Part shown: piece after piece, positions 32,908 to 45,239 of the stretch
Layout: every line of letters begins with the position of its first letter
How positions within the stretch are numbered: the stretch's first letter is position 1
From: Cylindrotheca closterium
Lineage: Eukaryota > Bacillariophyta > Bacillariophyceae > Bacillariales > Bacillariaceae
Direction: 5' to 3'
Length of the DNA: 64,000 nt
NCBI GenBank assembly: GCA_933822405.4
Contig: CAKOGP040002236.1
Span: 110,812 to 174,811, forward strand
Translations under genes and position numbers: made by a program
The notes under the pieces: model-generated
Databases searched by the model: none
Seen by the model: only the letters and a program-made list of their open reading frames with translations
What the model was told of the DNA's origin: nothing

Positions 32908-33970
32908 ATGAAGCTCCTCCGCTCCCTTCTCTTGACAGCTCTTCTTTGCAGCACTTCCATTGCAGCAAGCGAACCATCCTCTAACAAGCAAAAGCTTGTA
33001 GCCCACAAAATGGATCCTGCTGCTGTAAACATTACCACCAACCAAGTCTCTGAAGAGAACAGTATCGATGACAACAACACTGCCTCCATCTCCAAGTCAA
33101 AGTTCAAGAACAAGAACAACAACAACAACAACCACGTGGTCCCTGAACCAACTCTCGAGCGCAAGCCTGTGCAGGTTCAAGTCAAACTTGGAAACATGGA
33201 CCCTGAGGATCTCAGCGCTGAGGAGACCATGTATTTCGAGTCGGCTCTTCGAAAGGCCATTCAGCTTGCCCAAGACCAGCACCAGGGGCAAGATGAAAAG
33301 CATGGAGAAGAACAGGTCACGATTGGCGCCATTCTTGTGGAAAATGGACACGGGACTCACCAACACGATGGTGGTCGAAACTTGCGCGGTGATCGATCTC
33401 TATGGCTATCCTATTCATTCTTCAACGTTTGGACCATCATTGAAACCTTTCGTTGCCGCTTTTGCTTTTCCGCTCCTGCTGCTGTTACTGTTTCTGAAGA
33501 AGACGATGATGATGATGATGATGACTACGTTGCGCCCGCTTATGATGACTACTATTTCGATAGTAGAGCCTACTACGACCAATGGAAAGAAGACATGAAT
33601 ACATACACTCGAGCACCCACTCCTGCTCCTACCCAGAGACCCACATACGAAATGGATGAGTGGGAGAAATGTCAGGCCAACAACATGGTGCTAGGTATCT
33701 ATGGTGGTTGTCGTCGCAAGTTGGGATCTTCCGAGAATTCCAATACCAGCTTGGAAGATATTTTGTGTGGTTTACTTCGTGAGGGACCTCATGAATGCTT
33801 CCATTCGGTGGACGAGTGTACATTGGAGGTTTCCGAGTGGTAACTGCTGGATGCATGGACGGAACTTTGCATGGAACAATGCATGGATTGCGTTTGGTTG
33901 GGTTTGTTTGTGAATACATGGCATTACCCTGATATAGCCAAACTAACGATTAGTAGTGAATTAGCACATA
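32640..33970. repeat. Segmental duplication unit 3 (inverted)
   Basis: It carries the gene at 32908-33843 with upstream block and 3' flank, in opposite orientation to units 1, 2 and 4. Boundaries approximate. Confidence 0.7.
32908..33843 (+). CDS. Secreted protein of four-copy family, copy 3
   Basis: It is 311 residues in one exon. Signal peptide MKLLRSLLLTALLCSTSIAA. The variable region (SEPSSNKQKLVAHKMDP..NITTNQVSEEN) groups with copy 4. The conserved region is near-identical to the other copies except for KPV, MDPEDLSAEE and an eighth Asp in the acidic run. An upstream frame terminates in a TGA that overlaps this ATG (ATGA), as at copy 4. Confidence 0.8.
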   Translation: MKLLRSLLLTALLCSTSIAASEPSSNKQKLVAHKMDPAAVNITTNQVSEENSIDDNNTASISKSKFKNKNNNNNNHVVPEPTLERKPVQVQVKLGNMDPEDLSAEETMYFESALRKAIQLAQDQHQGQDEKHGEEQVTIGAILVENGHGTHQHDGGRNLRGDRSLWLSYSFFNVWTIIETFRCRFCFSAPAAVTVSEEDDDDDDDDYVAPAYDDYYFDSRAYYDQWKEDMNTYTRAPTPAPTQRPTYEMDEWEKCQANNMVLGIYGGCRRKLGSSENSNTSLEDILCGLLREGPHECFHSVDECTLEVSEW

Positions 33971-34333
33971 CAAGACTCACTATTTCATATTATGCACACT
34001 AGTAGTCCTATGAATCACTGCATCGGTGCTGACGTTTTCGACGCAGAATGGGCTGCCGTATTATCAACTTTGAACATCAATGTCAAACTTCCATCCAAAA
34101 TCCTCTTACAAAAAGCACTGCACATTCCTTTCGCGCAGCCATCGCAATATCAGCAGACTGCGCTTCAAGAGCATATTTGGCAGTACCGTACGCGTACTTC
34201 GGACTGTGACACTTCCAGTCAGCAACCTGAGTTGTTGATCTGCAAAACATGATGCTGGATCTTGATAGAAAGTGAAAGGCACAATCCATGCTGTCCATTA
34301 TCAAGCACCGAAAGCTAAATCCCTGTTAACAAC
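33844..34333. other. 3' flank of copy 3, no gene
   Basis: The first 120 bases match the 3' flanks of the other copies in inverted orientation. The rest is spacer between convergent genes, with no coding signal. Confidence 0.5.
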
Positions 34334-36718
34334 TCAACCAACCAACCCAGCGGCCTCGAGATACTGTTTGGCGACCTCTCGAATCGATGGAGGATCGATC
34401 TGCGAAGCAATAGTATCGTATTCCGACCTGAGGCGTTGGAATGCTTCGAGTGCACTCGTAATGTCAGAGTGGTTTTCACCAGATCCAAAGAAGACACCTC
34501 CATTGCCAACTACTTCGCCGTGGCTAGACTCGTTAAGTGCAATGATGGGAAGACCACTTGTTGATGCTTGAACTTCCGAATTGCTGAAGCATTCGTACCA
34601 TGAAGGTGCCAAGAAAGCATCGACACGAGTTCGTAGAAAGATACCCAGTTCGCGCTGGTCCATTGGTGGGTAGAGTGTGAAATTTCGCTCTTCAAATAAT
34701 GTTTTGTCAAAATTGTCTGGAACCCTCCCTACAATAACCAATTCATATTCAATGGGGTCCAAGAATGGAACAATCTTCTGAATCAAATCAAAGTTTTTGC
34801 GTTCTGCAGTTGACCAAACAGAAGTTCCAACGCGAATCCTCCCATTCGAGGGAACGTGTCTCGCCCGGGTGGGCGGAAAGAAAGTAAACGGATCGGCAGC
34901 ATTCCCAATTATCACTTTTCGAACTCGACTTGGTACCTTCTTGTAGTATGAAACGTGCTTTTCTGTTGCCCGACGACTCCAATCACTCTGGAAAATGAGA
35001 ATATCGCAGTACTGTATCACTGTCTTTAAAAGTTCTTCGTCTTGCTGAACTTTCCGCCGATGAAGTGCAAAGGGGCCATCAGAACGCATGATGACTCGTG
35101 TATTCTCCCCTTTCGAACCAACCTTCAAATACTTGGGCAACAGCTTTGCTGGGTACTGATTCTGATTTAGTATGTGCAGATGAAAATCTTTTGGGGACAT
35201 TCTTTTCCTATTGACTTGCTTTTCCCCATGCTCATTGCTGATAACAAAAACTCGGTGCCCCCTCCGTCTGAATTCATCGTTGAGCAAGTTCATAAAGATC
35301 GCGCTCCCCCCTGTGGCACTACCATCTGATGGTGATCCCCAGAGTGCAATATTGTAAATCTCCCGCACTTTGTATATATTGGCTACCGTATGTGCGCTGC
35401 TGTCATAAGGAATTCCACCGCGACAGCAGAAGACGTCAGCTCTCCCTCTCGAAAGGTAGTCAAGGCTGTGTCTTTCCTCCATCTGAGTCCGCCCTGCCAT
35501 GACATAAAAGCTCATTGAGCTGACACTGGTTCCAACAAAAAACTCGCTGTGAAATAATACTAGTTGCTCGAAGAAAGCCAAGATTTCTCTGTGCCCCTTG
35601 GTGACATTCATGATCTCAGGCGCCCAATCGGTCTTGGAAACAATGGTGTAATTCACATCGGCAAATGCTTGTCTGTGCGAATCAATGCTCCCGGCAAGTG
35701 CAATATACAACGGCATGTCTTTCGGTACTTGACGGCTGTTGTCAACGAATTTGATGATCGAAGCTGGGGTCCTTTTCAATTCCTTTTTCATATCAGCTTC
35801 AATTCGGAAATGAAGAGCATTGTATGGCCCTTTTGTTTTGATTCTATTCTCAAAGCATTCTTCTAATAATCGTCCTGGCTTCATCAATGCATATGCAACA
35901 AGGCTTTGTAGCTCCTGAAACCAATCGTAGGCAATTCGGGAAACCCGCTGTTCCATTGGAAACGGGGATTTTCGCGGCGAATTGACACGCAAAAGTCCTG
36001 GAAGGTTACTGCTTCCAGCAAGTGCATACTTGGTGGTGACCGTCTGCATCCTTTTGTATTCCATCATTCGTTTGCTCACTATTTCTTCTAGTTTATCAGT
36101 GGCGTTTGGATTTGTTCGGGCATCCAAGAGATCGCCAGTGAATACAATATTCTTGTAATCGCTCGCTTCCCTCACAGTTGTATTCTCCAATCCTGCACCA
36201 CAAATATCTCTGACTTCGGCTGGAGTCATGACACAAACTGAGTGATCCTTAGAATTCATCATCGTCGATCGGAAAAAGGTAATATTTACCAAATCTTCGA
36301 ATGGAAGCAAGAAACTTCCTTGTTTTGGATGGGCGACGTATGAAAAACTTTGCAGTCGTTTCACCTTGGGAAATTTGATGACGGAATTATAATTGGACTC
36401 AAAGTGTGGAAGAATCATTGTAGCGTTCTTCAGTTGTGCAGCTAGCCCGAGGAAAACGACTAATTGGTTCACTTGATTGTTCAGACCTTTGAACCTTGGG
36501 GATGGCCATATAAACAAATCCGTTCGGCAACATCGATCCAAGTCTTTTGAATGTGAATTCAATTCAGAGCGATGACTGTTTTGAAACCTTTTTGCTGTCC
36601 GCTTTTCGTCTGATCTTCCATAGTTGAATTGTGTACTTTTCAGCCGAAGAACAATGAATATTATCAAGACGAATACCAATCGCACTTTACTACATGGGAG
36701 AAATCTTGATGATGACAT
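34334..36718 (-). CDS. Fusion of O-fucosyltransferase-like and GT-B glycosyltransferase domains
   Basis: It is 794 residues in one exon. The frame runs 6 codons further upstream, but the first ATG is at 36718. A membrane anchor (VRLVFVLIIFIVLRL, residues about 12-27) suggests a Golgi type II protein. Residues about 65-430 resemble GDP-fucose O-fucosyltransferases: RFKGLNNQVNQLVVFLGLA near the N-terminus of the domain and ALHFRIEADM (HFR..AD) near 301-310, where the catalytic Arg of the family lies. Residues about 455-760 form a second GT-B fold of GT4 type: GSATGGSAIFMNLLN..RGHRVFVIS, then RVGTSVWSTAERKNFDLI and APSWYECFSNSEVQASTSGLPIIALN, including the nucleotide-sugar binding E. A bifunctional glycan-building enzyme is inferred. 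It is divergent from a predicted O-acetyltransferase. Confidence 0.85.
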   Translation of the reverse strand: MSSSRFLPCSKVRLVFVLIIFIVLRLKSTQFNYGRSDEKRTAKRFQNSHRSELNSHSKDLDRCCRTDLFIWPSPRFKGLNNQVNQLVVFLGLAAQLKNATMILPHFESNYNSVIKFPKVKRLQSFSYVAHPKQGSFLLPFEDLVNITFFRSTMMNSKDHSVCVMTPAEVRDICGAGLENTTVREASDYKNIVFTGDLLDARTNPNATDKLEEIVSKRMMEYKRMQTVTTKYALAGSSNLPGLLRVNSPRKSPFPMEQRVSRIAYDWFQELQSLVAYALMKPGRLLEECFENRIKTKGPYNALHFRIEADMKKELKRTPASIIKFVDNSRQVPKDMPLYIALAGSIDSHRQAFADVNYTIVSKTDWAPEIMNVTKGHREILAFFEQLVLFHSEFFVGTSVSSMSFYVMAGRTQMEERHSLDYLSRGRADVFCCRGGIPYDSSAHTVANIYKVREIYNIALWGSPSDGSATGGSAIFMNLLNDEFRRRGHRVFVISNEHGEKQVNRKRMSPKDFHLHILNQNQYPAKLLPKYLKVGSKGENTRVIMRSDGPFALHRRKVQQDEELLKTVIQYCDILIFQSDWSRRATEKHVSYYKKVPSRVRKVIIGNAADPFTFFPPTRARHVPSNGRIRVGTSVWSTAERKNFDLIQKIVPFLDPIEYELVIVGRVPDNFDKTLFEERNFTLYPPMDQRELGIFLRTRVDAFLAPSWYECFSNSEVQASTSGLPIIALNESSHGEVVGNGGVFFGSGENHSDITSALEAFQRLRSEYDTIASQIDPPSIREVAKQYLEAAGLVG

Positions 36719-37158
36719 ATTGACTGCGATAAGCAAGGTCGAAGATTAAAAATTAAAACAGTCACTTCCTCATAACAATCCACAACCAACGGTCGGTTTG
36801 TAGCTAGTTTGGGACGATCAGTGGTACCGTAGTTCGACGCAACGATGACTTTTGTGTGTCTTCAAGTACGGTTCGGTTTTGGAAGAATGAAGGAAGTGCA
36901 ATCAGGAAGAATCATCAATAACCATCAATCGGTTGCGAAAGTTTGAAGTTGACGTGATGTGTACATGTTGGAGTGATGTGCGTGTAGATCGTGATGACCG
37001 CGATCTGTTTCTCGACTGATTCGAATACAACAACCAACATCAGGTCTGATTGACTGATTGATTCATTCATTCGATCGCTCCAAACTGCTTCTGATACTGT
37101 GATGTACAGTATCACGTGATCTTAAAATTCTCACTGTCACCTTGGATGCAATCTCAAA
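36719..37158. promoter_or_regulatory. Divergent promoter between glycan enzymes
   Basis: It is 440 bases between ATGs at 36718 (minus) and 37159 (plus). A tgattgattgattcattcat run and a ctgtgatgtacagtatcacg palindrome (near 37098) precede the plus-strand gene. Confidence 0.4.
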
Positions 37159-38403
37159 ATGCGGTCATGTAGCCATGGAAGCAGCATACAGTCATTGACA
37201 TTAGGCTCCTTTATCTTCCTTGGATTCCTTCTCTTCCTTTTGGACTGGTATGATCAGAAGCGAGCAGTCAAGCAGCTCAAGTCGGAGCAGAGTACTTTCA
37301 AAAACCAGACAATCCACTTGGAGGAAGATGCACGAGATAGGTCTGTACGGGATGGACCACCAGTTACATCGGACAGTGATTCAAATATGTTACCACGGTC
37401 GTCAATGGATACAGAGGAGAGGTATGCAGACGGAAATCACATTACTGAGAGCCTTACCGCTAACATTTCATGGATTCCTGTGGATGAAGACGAGCGACAA
37501 CAGTACATGGGCAATGGAACTTGTTTTGGGCCTTTGAAGCACTGCTGCATAGGACAGTGTCGCCAACCATCCAATGTGATTCCTTCCACCGACAGTCGTC
37601 TTTTTCGGAAGCCGAACGTTAAGCTTTCTAATCTCTCTGATTTGCTCCATTTGGTTGAGACAAAAGTGAAGAAACCCCCGGAAAGTGCATGCAGACTCAT
37701 ATTCCTCGGCGATTCGCTGATTGGAGATCATACGGCTGCCGCAATTTGTCAACTGTACCGTTTGGGCTACCAAGCTGTGAAATGCATAAACAAGGAACAA
37801 TTTGGGAGCGACAAGAGGTATGGGGAGAACACGTTTTGTAGGAAACGAAGACAAGGACCAGGACCTTTCTCTTTATTTCTTCAGAGACAAGATGAAATTT
37901 GCCCCGACGTTACGCTGCAGGTGATGAGGACACAGGATTATAACCACGAAATATCACTGGAGCCAGAATCAAGTGGAATAATGGTTTGGAGTGATGGTGT
38001 GCACAGAAACAAGCCTGGTGAAATCCGGGAGTTTATGAAAGAGAATTTTGTAGACATGGTCCGCAGCATGCAGGTTCACTTTCCCAATTGGCAAGTTCTT
38101 TTTCTCGAGCATGAACCCCAACACTTTAAGACATCCGATGGTAATTGGCAAAAAAAGGTAACAATGTGTCATTCTCTGACAGTTACCAATACAAGCAATT
38201 GGCGAAATCAAGAGGCAGCGCAAACCATCGAAGAAGAAAACTTGCCTGTTCGTATTGTCCCATTGTATGCACAAATGTTACCGCTCTGGGATTTACACAT
38301 TGGGAAAGGCGACTGCACTCATTATTGCTACATGCCTTGGCGCTTTGATGTGACATGGCATGGAATCATTGAAGCTGTCGAAGCAAATCTAAGGAACAGC
38401 TGA
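37159..38403 (+). CDS. TBL/PC-esterase-type polysaccharide O-acetyltransferase
   Basis: It is 414 residues in one exon. Inferred to add O-acetyl groups to polysaccharides in the Golgi, as plant trichome-birefringence-like proteins do. A membrane anchor (LGSFIFLGFLLFLLDW, residues about 15-30) is followed by a Ser/Asp-rich stem with N-glycosylation sites. The catalytic GDS motif is at 184-186 (IFLGDSLIGDH) and the C-terminal DxxH at 385-388 (GDCTHYCYMPWRFDVTWHG), as in the family. Cysteines near 122-134 fit a disulfide-stabilised domain. Its head-to-head partner is a glycosyltransferase fusion, suggesting a shared glycan pathway. Confidence 0.85.
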   Translation: MRSCSHGSSIQSLTLGSFIFLGFLLFLLDWYDQKRAVKQLKSEQSTFKNQTIHLEEDARDRSVRDGPPVTSDSDSNMLPRSSMDTEERYADGNHITESLTANISWIPVDEDERQQYMGNGTCFGPLKHCCIGQCRQPSNVIPSTDSRLFRKPNVKLSNLSDLLHLVETKVKKPPESACRLIFLGDSLIGDHTAAAICQLYRLGYQAVKCINKEQFGSDKRYGENTFCRKRRQGPGPFSLFLQRQDEICPDVTLQVMRTQDYNHEISLEPESSGIMVWSDGVHRNKPGEIREFMKENFVDMVRSMQVHFPNWQVLFLEHEPQHFKTSDGNWQKKVTMCHSLTVTNTSNWRNQEAAQTIEEENLPVRIVPLYAQMLPLWDLHIGKGDCTHYCYMPWRFDVTWHGIIEAVEANLRNS

Positions 38404-38883
38404 AAAAAAGAAGCCCAACGAATGAAGCACACCACGTCCACGTGGACAAAACATCTTGCAACTAGCAGTAGCTCCAGCTTGATTCATTCATGATGCACCA
38501 GATGCACAACATAATAATGTCCCACAAAGGATCCCCTAATTTCAAAAACACAAGAATGGGAAATCAAAATAATAAAGCCTTTGGCGCCAACACGCTCTCA
38601 AATTGATACTTTCCAAACGAAAGTCACGCACAAGTGACGATGCTGAGGAGAAAGCGAGGGATCAGAGAGAGATCATCGAGTCTTGTATTTTACCTCTTCA
38701 CTCTTCAATGCACAACAAAAGACTAAACTTCACTTGATATTTTGCAAATTGAAAATGACGATTCTTCAGGTATTATTTTCTACTAAAAAAGGGAAAAATT
38801 TGCAAATTCAAACTTGACCACGTCTACATAAACGGATTTTATAGTCAATACGTTGCGACCCCAACCTTCTATGCCAAAAAAGC
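38404..38883. other. Intergenic region, convergent 3' ends
   Basis: AT-rich spacer between the stop codons of a plus- and a minus-strand gene. No gene or notable repeat seen. Confidence 0.5.
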
Positions 38884-42111
<3,228 letters not shown>

Positions 42112-43041
42112 TTACCACTCGGAAACCTCCAAAGTACACTCGTCCACCGAATGGAAGCATTCATGAGGTCCCTCACGAAGTAAACCACACAAAATATCTT
42201 CCAAGCTGGTATTGGAATTCTCGGAAGATCCCAACTTGCGACGACAACCACCATAGATACCTAGCACCATGTTGTTGGCCTGACATTTCTCCCACTCATC
42301 CATTTCGTATGTGGGTCTCTGGGTAGGAGCAGGAGTGGGTGCTCGAGTGTATGTATTCATGTCTTCTTTCCATTGGTCGTAGTAGGCTCTACTATCGAAA
42401 TAGTAGTCATCATAAGCGGGCGCAACGTAGTCATCATCATCATCATCATCGTCTTCTTCAGAAACAGAAACAGCAGCAGGAGCGGAAAAGCAAAAGCGGC
42501 AACGAAAGGTTTCAATGATGGTCCAAACGTTAAAAAATGAATAGGATAGCCATAGAGATCGATCACCGCGCAAGTTTCGACCACCATCGTGTTGGTGAGT
42601 CCCGTGTCCATTTTCCACAAGAATGGCGCCAATCGTGACCTGGTCTTCTCCATGCTTTTCATCTTGCCCCTGGTGCTGGTCTTGGGCAAGCTGAATCGCC
42701 TTGCGAAGAGCCGACTCGAAATACATTGTCTCCTCGGCGTTGAGATCCTCAAGGTTCATGTTTCCAAGTTTAACTTGAACCTGCACAGGTTGACGCTCGA
42801 GAGTTGGTTCAGGGACCATGTGGTTGTTGTGGTTGTTCTTCTTGAACTTTGACTTGGAGGTGGAGGCAGTGTTGTTGTCATCGGTACTGTCCTCTTCAGA
42901 GACTTGGTTGGTATCAATGTTTGCAGCAATAGGATCCATTTTGTGGGCTACAAGCTTTTGCTTGTTAGAGGATGGTTCGCTTGCTGCAGTGGAAGTGCTG
43001 CAAAGAAGAGCTGTCAAGAGAAGGGAGCGGAGGAGCTTCAT
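42112..43041 (-). CDS. Secreted protein of four-copy family, copy 4
   Basis: It is 309 residues in one exon from the ATG at 43041. The variable N-terminal part (SEPSSNKQKLVAHKMDP..NIDTNQVSEED) groups with copy 3. The conserved part is nearly identical to the other copies (differences include MNLED and AAVSVS). An upstream reading frame of about 84 codons on the same strand ends in a TGA overlapping this ATG. Secreted; function unknown. Confidence 0.8.
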   Translation of the reverse strand: MKLLRSLLLTALLCSTSTAASEPSSNKQKLVAHKMDPIAANIDTNQVSEEDSTDDNNTASTSKSKFKKNNHNNHMVPEPTLERQPVQVQVKLGNMNLEDLNAEETMYFESALRKAIQLAQDQHQGQDEKHGEDQVTIGAILVENGHGTHQHDGGRNLRGDRSLWLSYSFFNVWTIIETFRCRFCFSAPAAVSVSEEDDDDDDDDYVAPAYDDYYFDSRAYYDQWKEDMNTYTRAPTPAPTQRPTYEMDEWEKCQANNMVLGIYGGCRRKLGSSENSNTSLEDILCGLLREGPHECFHSVDECTLEVSEW

Positions 43042-44095
43042 GATTCAATCAATGTGTTTGGTTCGATATGATTTAAGAGTGCCTGATATTTTGCCAAGGT
43101 CAAGATTGTGAGACTTGGACTTTCAAATTTCATCATGCTGAAAGGGAGCCAAGACCGAGAGCAAGCTCGCTTTCGATAGAGTTGATTGTCGTAGAGTTGA
43201 TACTGTCGGCTACGGATTTCCGTTTCAAAAGCCGTTTCTTTTCTTTTCGTGATGCGAGACGTCGGTTTCTTTTTTAGGTAGAGTAGCTCCAAGTTGAGTA
43301 GTCCTTTGTCGATCGAGCCGTTTCTTGTTGTCGTTAGGCCGTGTCTGTCGGTTTCATTTCCGCTTTGAAGTCAGAAATTTGATTCAGATTCCGTAGCCAT
43401 GATACTAGTACCCTTTTTCCTTTCAGGACTAGAGAAAGAGGATGGCTCTACAGGATATCACCGAACGGTTCCGAGTGTTCCCAAAGCTACCGTACATCCA
43501 TGGTCAGTGACTCATTTCCATGCGGAATGATTGTCCTTCAAATATTTGAGTGGTTTGAGGGCTGACTGACCAGCCGCTGAATGAATCATCAGAATCACAA
43601 CATTCTATTAACTGCTCCGAGCATATTGCGTCGACACAAGAGCGAACGCACAAAGCTTGTCACAATGATATATAAAAGGTGACGATGATGAGATGAGGAG
43701 AAGATGTGTTGGTGTTGTTACTCGCTGTTGCAGAAAGACCATTATGCGACTGTAGAAGTACCTGAACCGCTGAGCAAGCAAAAAGTTGCATTGTTTTCCT
43801 CATCGACGAAATATCGTTGTTACTGAGAATCCAACTTATCTGCACACACTGCTTCACTCGTACAGAACCAGCGTTTCCAGATCCTGTTGCAGTAACAAAG
43901 ATTCCATTGCTTTAATATTTTTCACAATCTGAATCAAGTCAGGAGGTATAATAAGCCAACCAGTGCTCCTAACCACAGTAACAAAACAATAACAAAACAA
44001 CCAGAAGATCTGAAAACAGAACAGACGTTCCACACAAATCAGAACAGATACTGAATATACAACCAGAGGGCAAGTGTGCTTATTGCTGAACGGAT
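43042..44095. other. Intergenic region, 5' flank of copy 4
   Basis: The first 700 bases are the conserved upstream region of the duplicated family. The remainder is presumed promoter for the gene at 44096, with an aacaaaacaataacaaaaca stretch near 43980. Confidence 0.5.
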
Positions 44096-45061
44096 ATGAG
44101 GTGGATTGGTCGGTCAGTCACACTTTTCATGGTGTGGGCAATTCCTACACTGTGTGCGGCAGAGCGGCCGGGCATTAGCATGGGCGTTCAATACTATCAT
44201 GAAGTTAGTCTGGCTGAAGTTCGTGAGGCGAGTGATAGGGATAGAAAAAACATCCTGACAAGCTTCCCTGGTGAAGTCGGTCGTAACGATGTTGTTTACG
44301 AAATGGCGCACAACCACTTTAAAACGTGGAATAACACACATACGTGTAACATCAATGTCGGTGAGATACGTTGTTTCGAGGTTCCGACGAGGAAGCTTAG
44401 GAGCGAGAGAGGAAGTGGAAGGAGATTAGATCTAGACACTGAGTTCTACTACGACATCGCAGTTGCCAACTGGGATAGTGACACAATAAACCTGAGGATG
44501 GATCATTTCATGCTATCTCCTCAACAAGTCGACTACGTTCATATGAACTTAGGAGCATACCCTCATACCAATTGCGTCAGCGGTGTGCCTCCCCACAGCA
44601 AAAGGTGCAGAGTCGATGTTGGAGGATATCACGAAGCGTTTCTGTTGAACGATATTGGGACGGTGAATCCAACTTCACGGGCGGATGTGATGCTAAATAT
44701 CTTTGACAAGTATACAACAGGAATCAGTAGATCAAGGTTTACACTGACAGTGTATTCGGTTGATGAGTCAGCAAGTTCGGGTGAGGTAGAAATATTCTCA
44801 GCTAATGATATTTGCACGGAACCTTTTTCGGATTTGACCGTTTCGGCGGATTTTCTCAGCTTCGCTATCGCGCTAAGTGGCTCGACTTGCAGTTCAGGAC
44901 CACATATACAGTGCTCGCCGGTGAACACCGTGTACAAGGACTGTCTTGGGTACGACTTCATCGCCTGTGCAGTTGACATTGATAACACAGCGCCGACAAG
45001 CTCGACTACTGCAACAGCATCGTCGGCACGAGTGTCTTTGGGGGTATCGGGCGGCAACTAA
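44096..45061 (+). CDS. Secreted protein of unknown function
   Basis: It is 321 residues in one exon; not recognised. Signal peptide MRWIGRSVTLFMVWAIPTLC with cleavage likely after CAA. The mature protein has about ten cysteines, several in pairs spaced like an extracellular disulfide domain (HTCNINVGEIRC; NCVSGVPPHSKRC), a dibasic-rich RKLRSERGSGRRLDLD that could be a processing site, and a Ser/Thr/Ala-rich end. There is no membrane segment after the signal. It lies directly before a decayed retroelement and could be an accessory gene. Confidence 0.7.
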   Translation: MRWIGRSVTLFMVWAIPTLCAAERPGISMGVQYYHEVSLAEVREASDRDRKNILTSFPGEVGRNDVVYEMAHNHFKTWNNTHTCNINVGEIRCFEVPTRKLRSERGSGRRLDLDTEFYYDIAVANWDSDTINLRMDHFMLSPQQVDYVHMNLGAYPHTNCVSGVPPHSKRCRVDVGGYHEAFLLNDIGTVNPTSRADVMLNIFDKYTTGISRSRFTLTVYSVDESASSGEVEIFSANDICTEPFSDLTVSADFLSFAIALSGSTCSSGPHIQCSPVNTVYKDCLGYDFIACAVDIDNTAPTSSTTATASSARVSLGVSGGN

Positions 45062-45239
45062 ATACACCCATAGTAAAACACGCTAGTAAGTCTGAATATG
45101 TTAGAGAGAAGCAAGTAAGAGTAAGTTAATTAATAAACCACTAGTCGATTCAAGACTCTAAAATAATCCCGTGAGGTTCGACACGGATTGTTAAAATACA
45201 AACCCTGGAAATAGCTAATAGCGAAAGCTAAAAATTCGG

